Source: Bryobacterales bacterium (GTDB lineage Bacteria; Acidobacteriota; Terriglobia; Bryobacterales; Bryobacteraceae). Taken from it: a stretch of 64,000 bases of DNA. The translations under genes and the position numbers were made by a program. Every line of letters starts with the position of its first letter. Position 1 is the first letter of the stretch. Under the pieces are notes generated by a model that saw nothing but the letters and a program-made list of their open reading frames with translations, was not told where the DNA came from and ran no database searches. The stretch spans positions 186,001 to 250,000 of the forward strand of contig JADJOP010000011.1 in NCBI GenBank assembly GCA_016713735.1. The letters are read 5' to 3'. Below are positions 27,147 through 35,497 of the stretch, piece by piece.

Positions 27147-27959
27147 ATGACCTTTGCCCGCGCCGCCTGCCTCACGCTGTTTGCCGCCGCTCTTCTCCCC
27201 GGCCAGACCAAATCCCTCAAGCTCCAGACCACCGCTGGACTTACCCTGCACAATGCCACGGCCACGCCGGCGAAATTGCAGGGCAAGAAAGCGATCAAGG
27301 TGACGATTTCCGACGAGGCCGCGGCCAGGCTGGCGGCTCCCCCCGCACCAGCCGCGCAGCGCAAGCAAGGCGGGCAGAAGAAAGGTGCCACGAAGAAGGC
27401 GGGGCAGAAGAAGGCGGGGCAGAAGAAGGGCGGAGCGGCGCCGGGCCCCGCCGCGGAAGCCAATCGCGCCGACGTGCTGGCGCTGGTTGACGCGGTGGAG
27501 TTCGGCAACGGGACGATTGAGTTGGATGTGGCCGGCGAACCTGGTCCGGGGGCCGCGGGCGGGGCGCGTGGTTTCGTTGGCGTCGCCTTTCGCGTGCAAC
27601 CCGACCGCAAGACCTACGATTGCTTCTATCTGCGCCCCACCAACGGCCGCGCCGACGACCAGGCGCGCCGCAATCACACGGCGCAGTATATTCACCATCC
27701 CGACTTCACCTGGTACCGGCTTCGCGAAGCAACCCCGTCACGCTACGAATCGTACGTCGACATCGTGCCCGCCGCGTGGACTCATGTGAAGATCGAGGTT
27801 GACGGCGACAAGGCGCGGCTGTATGTGAATAAGGCGAAGCAACCCGTGTTGATCGTGAACGACGTGAAGTCGGGCGCGGCGGGCAAGGGCGGCGTGGCGC
27901 TGTGGCTGGAAGGGTCCACCATCGCTCACTTTGCCAACCTCAAGATTACGGCCCGCTGA
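27147..27959 (+). CDS. secreted DUF1080/LamG-like protein with lysine-rich insert
   Basis: 270 residues. Signal peptide RAACLTLFAAALLPGQT. From about residue 110 the sequence is a concanavalin-like (3-keto-disaccharide hydrolase/DUF1080 type) fold: FGNGTIELDVAGEPG, GFVGVAFRVQPDRKTYDCFYLRPTNG, WTHVKIEVDGDKARLYVNKAKQPVLIVNDVK and VALWLEGSTIAHFANLKI. Between residues 70 and 100 an insert of GQKKAGQKKGG-type repeats interrupts the first strands. The insert is encoded by 15-base tandem repeats and is strongly basic, perhaps a surface or nucleic-acid/polyanion-binding loop. Likely periplasmic carbohydrate binding or hydrolysis. Confidence 0.75.
   Translation: MTFARAACLTLFAAALLPGQTKSLKLQTTAGLTLHNATATPAKLQGKKAIKVTISDEAAARLAAPPAPAAQRKQGGQKKGATKKAGQKKAGQKKGGAAPGPAAEANRADVLALVDAVEFGNGTIELDVAGEPGPGAAGGARGFVGVAFRVQPDRKTYDCFYLRPTNGRADDQARRNHTAQYIHHPDFTWYRLREATPSRYESYVDIVPAAWTHVKIEVDGDKARLYVNKAKQPVLIVNDVKSGAAGKGGVALWLEGSTIAHFANLKITAR
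27371..27430 (+). repeat. 15-bp tandem repeat encoding GQKKA units
   Basis: Two near-identical units of GGGGCAGAAGAAGGC at 27401-27415 and 27416-27430 (last base differs), preceded by a diverged copy at 27371-27385. In frame, so unit number can change without breaking the gene. Confidence 0.7.
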
Positions 27960-27989
27960 GCAGGGCGCGGCGGGAGACAAACGACAGCG

Positions 27990-28343
27990 ATGGCTCGGGC
28001 TCAAATTTTCGGTGTGAAGAACTCACAGGCCACGCGCGCCGCCGAGAGGTTCTTCAAGGAGCGGCGCATTGAGATCCAGATGGTGGATCTGAAGATCAAG
28101 CCGATGGCGCCGGGAGAGATCAAACGGTTTCTTGACCGCTTCACGCTGCAAGGGTTGATCGACCGGGAAGGGAAGTCGTTTATCGACGCCGGCCTGGCGC
28201 ACATGCGCATGACTGACCCGGACCTGCTGCGGCGCATTGAGAAGGATCCGCTGCTGCTGCGGCTGCCACTGGTGCGCGCCGGGAACCTGATCAGCATTGG
28301 GCGCGACGAGGAGTCGTGGAAGCGGATGGCCGAGCTGCCGTAG
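27990..28343 (+). CDS. ArsC/Spx-family protein with Ser in place of the catalytic Cys
   Basis: 117 residues, full length for the arsenate reductase-like (YffB/Spx) thioredoxin fold. The first strand and turn read IFGVKNSQATRAAERFF, aligning with the family's I-x-G-x-x-N-C-x-x-x-K/R pattern; the cysteine position is S12. The later helix and strand (LLRRIEKDPLLLRLPLVRAGNLISIGRDEESW) match the family C-terminus. Without the cysteine it cannot reduce arsenate by the usual mechanism, so it may be a binding or regulatory protein, as Spx is for RNA polymerase. Followed within 6 bases by a small unknown gene. Confidence 0.78.
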   Translation: MARAQIFGVKNSQATRAAERFFKERRIEIQMVDLKIKPMAPGEIKRFLDRFTLQGLIDREGKSFIDAGLAHMRMTDPDLLRRIEKDPLLLRLPLVRAGNLISIGRDEESWKRMAELP

Positions 28344-28348
28344 GCTGC

Positions 28349-28675
28349 ATGAGCGGGTACGAGCGGCTGACGCGGAAGATCGGGGCGCCCTGGAGCGGCG
28401 CGGCGGCGTGGGCGAGCATCCTTGACGATGGCAGCCTGGAGTTGGAGCTGTTCGATCACAGCCAGGAGGCTGCCAACAGCCTCGGCGGTGACGTGGCTTG
28501 GATCTACACTGTGGAGCCGCCGCGGATTGCCCGCCTGATGACGCTGCTCGGCGTGGCGGACGAGGCGGCGCTGCTGGCTGCGTTCGCTGAGCGCTTCCCG
28601 CACATCCACGCCGTGCGCGACTGGCTCAAGGGCGAGGCGATCCCGTTCACGGAGCGATTCGATTCGCAGGCCTGA
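28349..28675 (+). CDS. hypothetical protein downstream of ArsC-like gene
   Basis: 108 residues from ATG 28349, six bases after the ArsC-like stop, so co-transcribed. Soluble, mixed alpha/beta in appearance: ASILDDGSLELELFDHSQEAANSLGGDVAWIYTVEPP then a helical part, ARLMTLLGVADEAALLAAFAERF. No signal peptide, cysteine or known motif. I do not recognise the family. Confidence 0.65.
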   Translation: MSGYERLTRKIGAPWSGAAAWASILDDGSLELELFDHSQEAANSLGGDVAWIYTVEPPRIARLMTLLGVADEAALLAAFAERFPHIHAVRDWLKGEAIPFTERFDSQA

Positions 28676-28681
28676 GCGGAG

Positions 28682-29464
28682 CTACTCGCGCCCCAGCAAG
28701 CGGCTCAGGGACAACTGGTTGCTGACGGTGAGCAGGAAGACGTAGTTGTTCTCCATGCGCCCGCCGGCCATGGGCTGGAAGCGCTGGTGGAAGACGCCGG
28801 CTTCGATGGAAGCCGCTTTGGCGGGCCGCACGCCGATGCCGCCGTACAGCCGGTTCTGGTCGAAGTTCGAGGCGCCGCTGTAGCCGAACCGGAGCAGGAT
28901 TTCGTCGTGCAATCCGGCGTAGACCAGCGGACGCTCGGAGGCGCCTTTGCGCAGCGGCAGTTCGGTACGGATCATGTAGCGCAGGCGGTGCTGCAGATTC
29001 CAGGTCCGCTTGGTGTTTTCCACGAAGCCGCTGCCGAGGAAGCGCTGGTCAACGCGCACGCGGTGCCGCACGGCGATCTTACGCACGGGCGTTTGGATGA
29101 GGATCTGCTCCTGCAGACGGTGCTCCGGCATGGATCGTTCATCCCAGGCAAGTCCCGCCGGATGGGTGTTGAAGTAGGAGTAAGCGGCGGAGAGCTGAAC
29201 GCGCCTGCTCCACTGGTAATTCACACCAGGGCGCACCAGCCACTGGGTCCAATCGGCGCTGCTCACCTGGCGCCAGCCGCCATCGAAGTGGAGCCCCCAT
29301 TTGCCGGCCACGGCGTGATCGCCGCTGTAGGCGAACCACTGGATCTGTTTGTCAAAGGGTTGCGCGAAGTTCTGCGCCCCGGCCGGCAGGCAAGCCAGCA
29401 GAAGCGCCGACGGTAGGGTCCATCGTGGGGAACGCCGTCTGAATAGTCCGATTGCCTTCTTCAT
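28682..29464 (-). CDS. DUF2490 outer-membrane beta-barrel protein
   Basis: 260 residues. Signal peptide ([16 protein letters not shown]), then amphipathic strands characteristic of DUF2490: [69 protein letters not shown] and [22 protein letters not shown]. Predicted barrel in the outer membrane, of unknown function. Its start overlaps the chemoreceptor stop by 4 bases, so it is the second gene of a two-gene operon. Confidence 0.8.
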   Translation of the reverse strand: MKKAIGLFRRRSPRWTLPSALLLACLPAGAQNFAQPFDKQIQWFAYSGDHAVAGKWGLHFDGGWRQVSSADWTQWLVRPGVNYQWSRRVQLSAAYSYFNTHPAGLAWDERSMPEHRLQEQILIQTPVRKIAVRHRVRVDQRFLGSGFVENTKRTWNLQHRLRYMIRTELPLRKGASERPLVYAGLHDEILLRFGYSGASNFDQNRLYGGIGVRPAKAASIEAGVFHQRFQPMAGGRMENNYVFLLTVSNQLSLSRLLGRE

Positions 29465-30936
29465 TGCCTGCCTCCCACCGCCACTGCCGCGCCCGTGACG
29501 GTGGAACGTAAATAGTCCACCACACGCAGCATCTCTTTTCCATGCGAGGCCAGTTCAGAGGACGAGGCCGCCCCTTCCTCGGCGCCCGCGGCCACCGATT
29601 GCGTGGTTTGGGCGATGGCCGAAATCGTCAGGGCGATTTGCGCAATGGCCGCCAATTGCTGGTTGGAACGCTCGTTCACCTCATCCACCATGCCCTGAAC
29701 CTGTTCGGAGACGGTGACGAAGGCGCGCATCCCAGCGGCGGCTTCCTGCGCCTTCTGGTGGCCTTCATGCGAGCGGATGACGGCCGCGCTGATCTGCTGG
29801 TGGATCTGGCTGGCGGCCTCAGCCGAGCGTTGGGCCAGGCTCCGCACCTCGCCGGCCACGACGCTGAAGCCCAGCCCGGCCTCGCCGGCGCGCGATGCCT
29901 CCACCGCCGCGTTGAGGGCCAATATATTCGTCTGGAAGGCGATCTGATCGATGACCTTGGTGATCTTGGCGATCTCCTGGTTGGAGCGGTCGATCTCGCC
30001 CATCACATCGAGCGTCGCATACACGCCGCTATTGGTGGTCTGGAAGTTGGCCGCCGCTTCCCGCGTGAGGCGGGCCGCGGCTTCCGACTTGTCGTGGCTG
30101 GCCTGGGCCAGTCCCTTGATCTCCTCGGTGGAGGACGACACCTCTTCCACCGAGGCCGCCTGCCCGGAGGCGCCCGTGGCGATCGACTCGCTGGCCTGCG
30201 CCACTTGCAGGGAAGAGGTCTCCATCTGGTCGGCGCGGGCGCTCAACAGGTCCATGGCCTTGCGCAGCCGCAGGCTGACACGCGAGGAGACGACAAACGT
30301 CGCCAAGCTCGTGCCCATCAACAGCAGGCTCGACAGCCAGGCCAGCCGGTTGGCCCAGACACACTCGGCGGCAACCGCCGCTTTTACTTCGCCGGCTTCC
30401 CGCGTCACCTTGCCGCGCAAGGCCAAAATCTCATCCTTATACTTCCGCCAGAGCGGGGTGTCCTCCCCGTTGAGGATGCGCTTGGCGCCTTCAAAGTCAC
30501 CCTGCTTGGCGAGCGTGTGGATGCGCTGCTGAATGGCGCTGTGCCGCTCGAAGTCGGCCTTCACCGTATTCGCCCCGGCACGGGCTGACTGGTCAGATGA
30601 CCAGGTGGCCAAATCGCGCTCCAACCCATCGCGAACCTGAACGAAGCTCTTGCTGGCTGCCGCGTGGTTGCTCCAGGCCTTGGCATTCGCCGGGTCGAGC
30701 AAGATGTTGCGCGTCGCCTGGCACATTTGCAACCCCTCGGCATAGAGCGCCGTGGCGCTGGTGGCAATCCGGCCCAGTTCTCCCATCCGGGTTGTGTGTT
30801 GAGATACGTTTCTGATCAGCCAGAGCCAGACGATTCCGGATGCGGCCGCTACAAGAAGCGTCACCGTCACCATCCGGCGCAGGCTCTTGACAGAGTTCCC
30901 GCCGAGCCCGTGGCGTTCCGAGAGAAATTCACCCAT
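29461..30936 (-). CDS. methyl-accepting chemotaxis protein
   Basis: 491 residues. TM1 ([19 protein letters not shown]) and a second TM near residue 200 ([18 protein letters not shown]) enclose a four-helix-bundle ligand domain (4HB_MCP type). After a short HAMP-like linker comes the long signalling coiled coil with the invariant hairpin [19 protein letters not shown] and [19 protein letters not shown]. It signals through CheW/CheA to the flagellar motor or another output. No other che gene is present in the window. No CheR-binding pentapeptide is seen at the C-terminus. Ligand unknown. Confidence 0.92.
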   Translation of the reverse strand: MGEFLSERHGLGGNSVKSLRRMVTVTLLVAAASGIVWLWLIRNVSQHTTRMGELGRIATSATALYAEGLQMCQATRNILLDPANAKAWSNHAAASKSFVQVRDGLERDLATWSSDQSARAGANTVKADFERHSAIQQRIHTLAKQGDFEGAKRILNGEDTPLWRKYKDEILALRGKVTREAGEVKAAVAAECVWANRLAWLSSLLLMGTSLATFVVSSRVSLRLRKAMDLLSARADQMETSSLQVAQASESIATGASGQAASVEEVSSSTEEIKGLAQASHDKSEAAARLTREAAANFQTTNSGVYATLDVMGEIDRSNQEIAKITKVIDQIAFQTNILALNAAVEASRAGEAGLGFSVVAGEVRSLAQRSAEAASQIHQQISAAVIRSHEGHQKAQEAAAGMRAFVTVSEQVQGMVDEVNERSNQQLAAIAQIALTISAIAQTTQSVAAGAEEGAASSSELASHGKEMLRVVDYLRSTVTGAAVAVGGRQ

Positions 30937-31065
30937 TACCTTGACTCCTCACATCCTCCTTATCGTTTCTTTATTCAAGATTCCTGTGTCTGAAAATACC
31001 GCGCAAATCTGTATGTTTCCGTGCAGTGGGGGCAACCACGACACACGCCTCGGCGGCGCGCGCGT

Positions 31066-32700
31066 TTAGTGATAGATGCCGGGCGCTTCGTGGCCGGACT
31101 TGGCGACATACTCGACATAGCTGCCGGGATACACCAGCGCCCCGCCCGTGCCGCTATCGCCGCCTAACTCAAGCACGCGCGAGCCGAGTCCGCGCAGAAA
31201 CGTTCGGTCGTGCGAGACAAACACCATCGTGCCCTCAAACTCGCGCAGGGCCTCAACCAGCATCTCCTTGGTCGCCAGGTCGAGGTGGTTGGTGGGTTCG
31301 TCGAGCACGAGAAAGTTAGGCGGGTTATAGAGCATGCGCGCCATGGCCAGGCGCGACTTTTCGCCGCCTGACAGCGAGCGGATCTTCTTGTCCACATCGT
31401 CGCCGCAAAACTGAAACGCCCCGGCAAGAGAACGCAGAGAACCCAGGCTATCCATGGGAAAGTCGGCCTGTAACTGCTCCATCACCGTCAGATCGGCGCT
31501 GAGGACATCGAGCGACTGTTGGGCGAAGTAGCCCATGTTGACGCTAGCGCCGAGGCGCACCTCGCCGCTGTCGGGCGCGGAGGCTCCGGCGATCATCTTG
31601 AGCAGCGTCGTTTTGCCCGCGCCGTTGCGCCCCATCACGGCCCAGCGTTCGCCGCGGCGCACGGTGAGGGTGAAGTTGTCATAGATGCGGCGCTGCCCGT
31701 AGGCTTTGCTGATGCCTTCGAGCATCGCCACCTGGTCGCCTGAGCGGGGCGGCGTGCGGAACTCGAACTTCACCACCTGGCGCTTCTTGGGCAGCTCGAT
31801 CTTCTCGATCTTATCGAGCGCCTTGATGCGGCTCTGCACCTGGGCGGCCTTGGCGGCATGGGCCTTGAAGCGCTCAATGAAGCGCTGCTCCTTGGCCAGC
31901 ATCGCCTGCTGGCGGGCAAACGAGGCCTGCTGATTGGCTTCGCGCAGGATGCGCTCGCGCATATAGAAGTCGTAGTTGCCGCTGTACGTGATGATCTCGC
32001 CGCCGTCGATTTCGGCGATCTTACTGACGATGCGGTTCATGAACTCACGGTCGTGCGAGGTCATCAGCAAGGCGCCGTTGTAGTCCTTGAGAAACTGCTC
32101 GAGCCAGATGATCGATTCGATGTCGAGGTGGTTGGTGGGCTCGTCCATGAGCAGTGCATCGGGCCTGCCGAGCAACACGCGGGCCAGGGCCACGCGCATC
32201 TTCCAACCACCGGAGAGCGCCCCGACGTCGCCGTCGATCTGCGCCTGGTCGAAGCCCAGCCCGTGGAGCACTTCTTGCGCCTGGGCCTCCAGGTTGTAGC
32301 CGCCGAGGTGTTCATACTCCTCCTGGACGTGGCCGAAGCGTTCGAGGATGGTGTCCATCTCATCAGCCCGCGCGGGGTCTTCCAGGGCTCGCTGCAACTG
32401 CTCGAGTTCATGATGCAGCTCACCGGCGCGGCCGCTGCCGGCGATGGCCTCGTCGAGCACGGAGCGCCCGCTCATCTCTTCGACGTCCTGGCGGAAGTAG
32501 CCGATGGTGAGCTTGCGCGGAACGGTCACCTCGCCTTCATCGACAACCTCTTCGCCGACCACAAGACGGAAGAGCGTGGTTTTGCCGGCGCCATTGGGGC
32601 CCACCAGCCCGACCTTTTCGCCGGGGTTCAACTGAAACGAGGCGTCGACGAAAATCAGCTGGCGGCCATACTGCTTATTGATATTGGAGAACGAGATCAT
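31066..32700 (-). CDS. ABC-F family ATPase (translation factor-like)
   Basis: 544 residues with two complete ABC cassettes and no membrane segments. Walker A GPNGAGKTT and GRNGAGKTT, signature LSGGWKMRVALARVLL and LSGGEKSRLAMARML, Walker B LLMDEPTNHLD and LVLDEPTNHLD. The inter-domain linker with charged helices (ILREANQQASFARQQAMLAKEQRFIERF) is the P-site tRNA interaction motif region of ABC-F proteins. Such proteins act on the ribosome, either as translation factors (EttA, YbiT, Uup) or in antibiotic protection. This one resembles the housekeeping YbiT/Uup class more than a resistance factor. Stand-alone. Confidence 0.92.
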   Translation of the reverse strand: MISFSNINKQYGRQLIFVDASFQLNPGEKVGLVGPNGAGKTTLFRLVVGEEVVDEGEVTVPRKLTIGYFRQDVEEMSGRSVLDEAIAGSGRAGELHHELEQLQRALEDPARADEMDTILERFGHVQEEYEHLGGYNLEAQAQEVLHGLGFDQAQIDGDVGALSGGWKMRVALARVLLGRPDALLMDEPTNHLDIESIIWLEQFLKDYNGALLMTSHDREFMNRIVSKIAEIDGGEIITYSGNYDFYMRERILREANQQASFARQQAMLAKEQRFIERFKAHAAKAAQVQSRIKALDKIEKIELPKKRQVVKFEFRTPPRSGDQVAMLEGISKAYGQRRIYDNFTLTVRRGERWAVMGRNGAGKTTLLKMIAGASAPDSGEVRLGASVNMGYFAQQSLDVLSADLTVMEQLQADFPMDSLGSLRSLAGAFQFCGDDVDKKIRSLSGGEKSRLAMARMLYNPPNFLVLDEPTNHLDLATKEMLVEALREFEGTMVFVSHDRTFLRGLGSRVLELGGDSGTGGALVYPGSYVEYVAKSGHEAPGIYH

Positions 32701-32779
32701 TCAGCTTTCCAAGCTAGCAGAGAAGGGAGGTACGGCACCGCCGCGCGCGCCGCGGGCCGATTCGGCTATCGTGGAGGGC

Positions 32780-33562
32780 ATGGGCACATTGACGTTGAGG
32801 TACGCCTGCGGCGTGGCCGCGCTGGCCTGCTGTGCGTGGGCGCAGAGCGTGGAGATTGTCATCGCAACTTACGGTTCAGGCCGGTTGCAGGATGTGACGG
32901 TGGTGGTCCGCACGGCGCTGGCGTCCGGACGCCGCGAGCTTCCGGTGACGCTGGAGGCGCTGGGGGTAAGCGACCCGGCCCCCGGGCGCGTGAAATCGCT
33001 GCGTGTGCTCTACCGGGCCGGCGATGGGCTCTACGAAGCCGTGGCGCAGGACTTTGAGAACCTGACCTTGCCCGCCGGGGCGCCGGATGTGACCGCTTCC
33101 GCAGCCCCACCGGCCGCGGCGGCGCCGGCAGCCAGCGTGCAACCCACCACAGGAGGCTTCTTTGATACCCCTGGCGCGGCTACGGGGACCGCGGAAACGG
33201 CGGGCTCACCGGCGGCGACGCCAGCCCCCACGGCGGCCACGCCAGCACCATCCGCGCCGGTGGTGGTGTCACCGGTTGCCTCGGTTCCCAACGGCGCCTG
33301 CTTCTACGTGCAGGCCAACTACGGCGGCACGCCGTACTGTTTTGCCAGCGGTTCATCCACAGCCTCGTTAGGCGATCAGCGGCGGCGCTTTCGCAGCGTG
33401 CGGCTGGTGGGTTCGGCGCAGGCCGTTGTCCTCTTTGACGCCGACAATTTTCTGGGCGCCTCGGTGCGCCTGCTGAAGAGCCAGCCGGATCTGCGCTCGG
33501 CGCAGGGTCCGTTCTACGTCAGCGATTTCGAAGACCGCGCGGCCAGCGTGCGCGTCGACTAG
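32780..33562 (+). CDS. secreted protein with beta/gamma-crystallin-like (peptidase inhibitor I36) domain
   Basis: 260 residues from ATG 32780. Signal peptide TLRYACGVAALACCAWAQ. Residues 20-110 form an unrecognised beta-rich domain, followed by an Ala/Pro/Thr-rich linker of about 60 residues. The C-terminal 85 residues (ACFYVQANYGGTPYCF, RSVRLVGSAQAVVLFDADNFLG) match the Greek-key pattern of beta/gamma-crystallins, including the Y-x-G corner and a paired cysteine. Such domains bind calcium or inhibit proteases. Nine bases separate it from the SGNH hydrolase, so they are likely co-transcribed. Confidence 0.72.
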   Translation: MGTLTLRYACGVAALACCAWAQSVEIVIATYGSGRLQDVTVVVRTALASGRRELPVTLEALGVSDPAPGRVKSLRVLYRAGDGLYEAVAQDFENLTLPAGAPDVTASAAPPAAAAPAASVQPTTGGFFDTPGAATGTAETAGSPAATPAPTAATPAPSAPVVVSPVASVPNGACFYVQANYGGTPYCFASGSSTASLGDQRRRFRSVRLVGSAQAVVLFDADNFLGASVRLLKSQPDLRSAQGPFYVSDFEDRAASVRVD

Positions 33563-33571
33563 GAGCCTGCC

Positions 33572-34402
33572 ATGCCCGCCTTCAATCCGGCCACCATCGA
33601 CACTTGGAGCGAAGAAGAGATTGCGCAGTTCAAGCGCCTCACGCAACGTCCGCGCGCGCTGCTGCCATCGGTTGAGATGCTGGGCGCGGGCGGGGAACTG
33701 GTGGCCGAGGGCGACTCCTGGTTTGATTACCCGGTCCCCTTCGCCGTCGACATCATCGACTGCCTGCGCGGGTTCCACGGCTTCCGCATCGAGAAGCACG
33801 CCAAGTATGGCGACACGCTGGAGAACATGATCTTCGGCCCGTCCTCAACGGCACTGATGCAGGCGCTGCGTGAGATCCAACCGAAGGCGCTGCTGTTTTC
33901 CGGCGGAGGCAACGACGTGGCTGGCGACACCTTCGGCGGCTATCTGAACCACAAGCTGTCCGGCCTGCCGCTGGTGCGTCCCGATGTGGCCCGTTATCTC
34001 ATCGACACAGTGTTTGCGGGCTACCTGCGCCACTTCATCGGGGCAGTGGCGGCGGTCAGCCCGGCAACGGTCATCGTGATGCACGGCTACGCGCACACAC
34101 GGCCCACCGGGAAGGGCGTGGTGAACCTGCCAGGCTTCTCGTTCATCGGCCCGTGGCTGATGCCGGCTCTGCGCGCCAAACAAATCCACGATGCGGCCGA
34201 ACAGACGGCCTGTGTGTTTGGCTTGATCGACCGCTACAACGAGATGCTGGCGCGGCTCGACGCCGAGTTTCCGCAATTCCGCTATGTGGATCTGAGGCCG
34301 GTCGTCGATCCGGACCAGGATTGGGCGAACGAACTGCACCTGAAGAACAGCGCGTGCGTGAAGGTGGCCGGGCACATTGCGGGCGTGATCCAGGCTTTGT
34401 GA
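33572..34402 (+). CDS. SGNH/GDSL-type hydrolase
   Basis: 276 residues. Block I is GDSWFDYPV (catalytic serine), block III is SGGGNDVAGD (oxyanion asparagine) and block V is WANELHLKNSA with the catalytic histidine, giving the complete SGNH set. No signal peptide. Likely an esterase or lipase on an unknown substrate. It follows the crystallin-like gene by 9 bases and converges on the VWFA gene. Confidence 0.82.
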   Translation: MPAFNPATIDTWSEEEIAQFKRLTQRPRALLPSVEMLGAGGELVAEGDSWFDYPVPFAVDIIDCLRGFHGFRIEKHAKYGDTLENMIFGPSSTALMQALREIQPKALLFSGGGNDVAGDTFGGYLNHKLSGLPLVRPDVARYLIDTVFAGYLRHFIGAVAAVSPATVIVMHGYAHTRPTGKGVVNLPGFSFIGPWLMPALRAKQIHDAAEQTACVFGLIDRYNEMLARLDAEFPQFRYVDLRPVVDPDQDWANELHLKNSACVKVAGHIAGVIQAL

Positions 34403-34429
34403 GCGCCACGCGCCGTGCGCAGCCGCTGA

Positions 34430-35494
34430 TCAGAACGTGCGGCTGGGCCGGTATCCGGGACGGGCGCGCACGCGCAGCTTCTTGGCCGCATCGGAGAGAA
34501 TCTCGATGTTGATGCGCCTGAAGCCATCGTTGGGATTCGGCTGCGGGTAGTAGGTGACGGTGTAGGAGTTGCCCAGCGATTCGCGGATGGACTCGAAGGC
34601 CTCCACCTGCTTCTGCCACGTCTTGGCGAAGAACACCTGGCCGCCGGTGCGCTGCGAGATGCGCTTGAAGACGTTGGAGGAGATGGCGTCGCGGTTCACA
34701 TCGTTGGTCGAGATGACGTAGATGGGAATACCTTCGTCCTCGGCCACGGCGCGCACATCGTCGGGGGCCACCATGCTGGCGTTGTCCGGACCGTTGGAGA
34801 AGACGATCACCACTTTGCGGCCAGGCACTTTGGCCGCGTCGCGCAAAGCGAGCAAGAGAGCGTTGTAGAGGGCGGAATCGTCGCCGGCGACGGCTTTGCG
34901 CAGACCCATGATGGCCTGGTTGCGGTCGCGCGTGAGCGTGGCGGCGCGGGAGAGGTTGCGGGAAAAGGTGTAGACGGCCACCGAGTCGGCGCGATCGAGG
35001 CCGCGCACGAAATCGGCAATGGCGTCGGAGGCATACACGAAGCCGCGGTACATGTAGTTGCTCGTGTCGAACAGGACGAAGACGTTGGTGCCGACAAAGG
35101 CGTCGCCGCGCGACTCGGCCGCGTCGGGGGCCTTTGTGGGCGCCGCCGAAGCCTGCACGATGGGACGCGTGGAGCCATCCTCCAGCACCAGGACCGGCGG
35201 CTTGTTGCCTTCGCCGAAGGTGGAGACCTTCTGCACGATGCCGTCTTCGGTGACCTTGAAATCGGTGGGCTTGAGCCCGGTGACGTAGTGGCCCTTGTTG
35301 TCGGTGACGGTGAAGCTGAGCACCACCATGTCCACTTTCACGCGGAAGGTGGGGCGCTCCTCTTCACCCCCCGCGGCGGGGGCGCTGATGGGCGCGGGGG
35401 CTTGCGCGAAGGCTGCGCCCATTGCCGATAAGCCCGTGCAGATCGCCATGCGGCGTGTCATCGGGCCATGGGCGTTCTTCATGGATGGAGACAT
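34430..35494 (-). CDS. VWFA-domain protein, acidobacterial type
   Basis: 354 residues. Signal region (MAICTGLSAMGAAFAQ after a short lead), then an Ig-like strand block (FRVKVDMVVLSFTVTDNKGHYVTGL) and a von Willebrand factor A domain: VLFDTSNYMYRG is the metal-ion-dependent adhesion site entry (D-T-S-N), with VVIVFSNGPDNAS as a later strand. This is the layout of the VWFA-related domain family (TIGR03436-like) abundant in Acidobacteria. Periplasmic or surface; role unknown. It starts 3 bases after the 1123-residue protein ends, so they form an operon. Confidence 0.85.
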   Translation of the reverse strand: MSPSMKNAHGPMTRRMAICTGLSAMGAAFAQAPAPISAPAAGGEEERPTFRVKVDMVVLSFTVTDNKGHYVTGLKPTDFKVTEDGIVQKVSTFGEGNKPPVLVLEDGSTRPIVQASAAPTKAPDAAESRGDAFVGTNVFVLFDTSNYMYRGFVYASDAIADFVRGLDRADSVAVYTFSRNLSRAATLTRDRNQAIMGLRKAVAGDDSALYNALLLALRDAAKVPGRKVVIVFSNGPDNASMVAPDDVRAVAEDEGIPIYVISTNDVNRDAISSNVFKRISQRTGGQVFFAKTWQKQVEAFESIRESLGNSYTVTYYPQPNPNDGFRRINIEILSDAAKKLRVRARPGYRPSRTF

Positions 35495-35497
35495 GAA

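Noticed and set aside
27371..27430. CRISPR-like short direct repeats
   Set aside because: Units are 15 bases, contiguous and in frame inside a coding gene, with no spacers.
31066..32700. ABC-F protein as an antibiotic resistance gene
   Set aside because: Sequence resembles general YbiT/Uup-type translation factors, and there is no resistance context.
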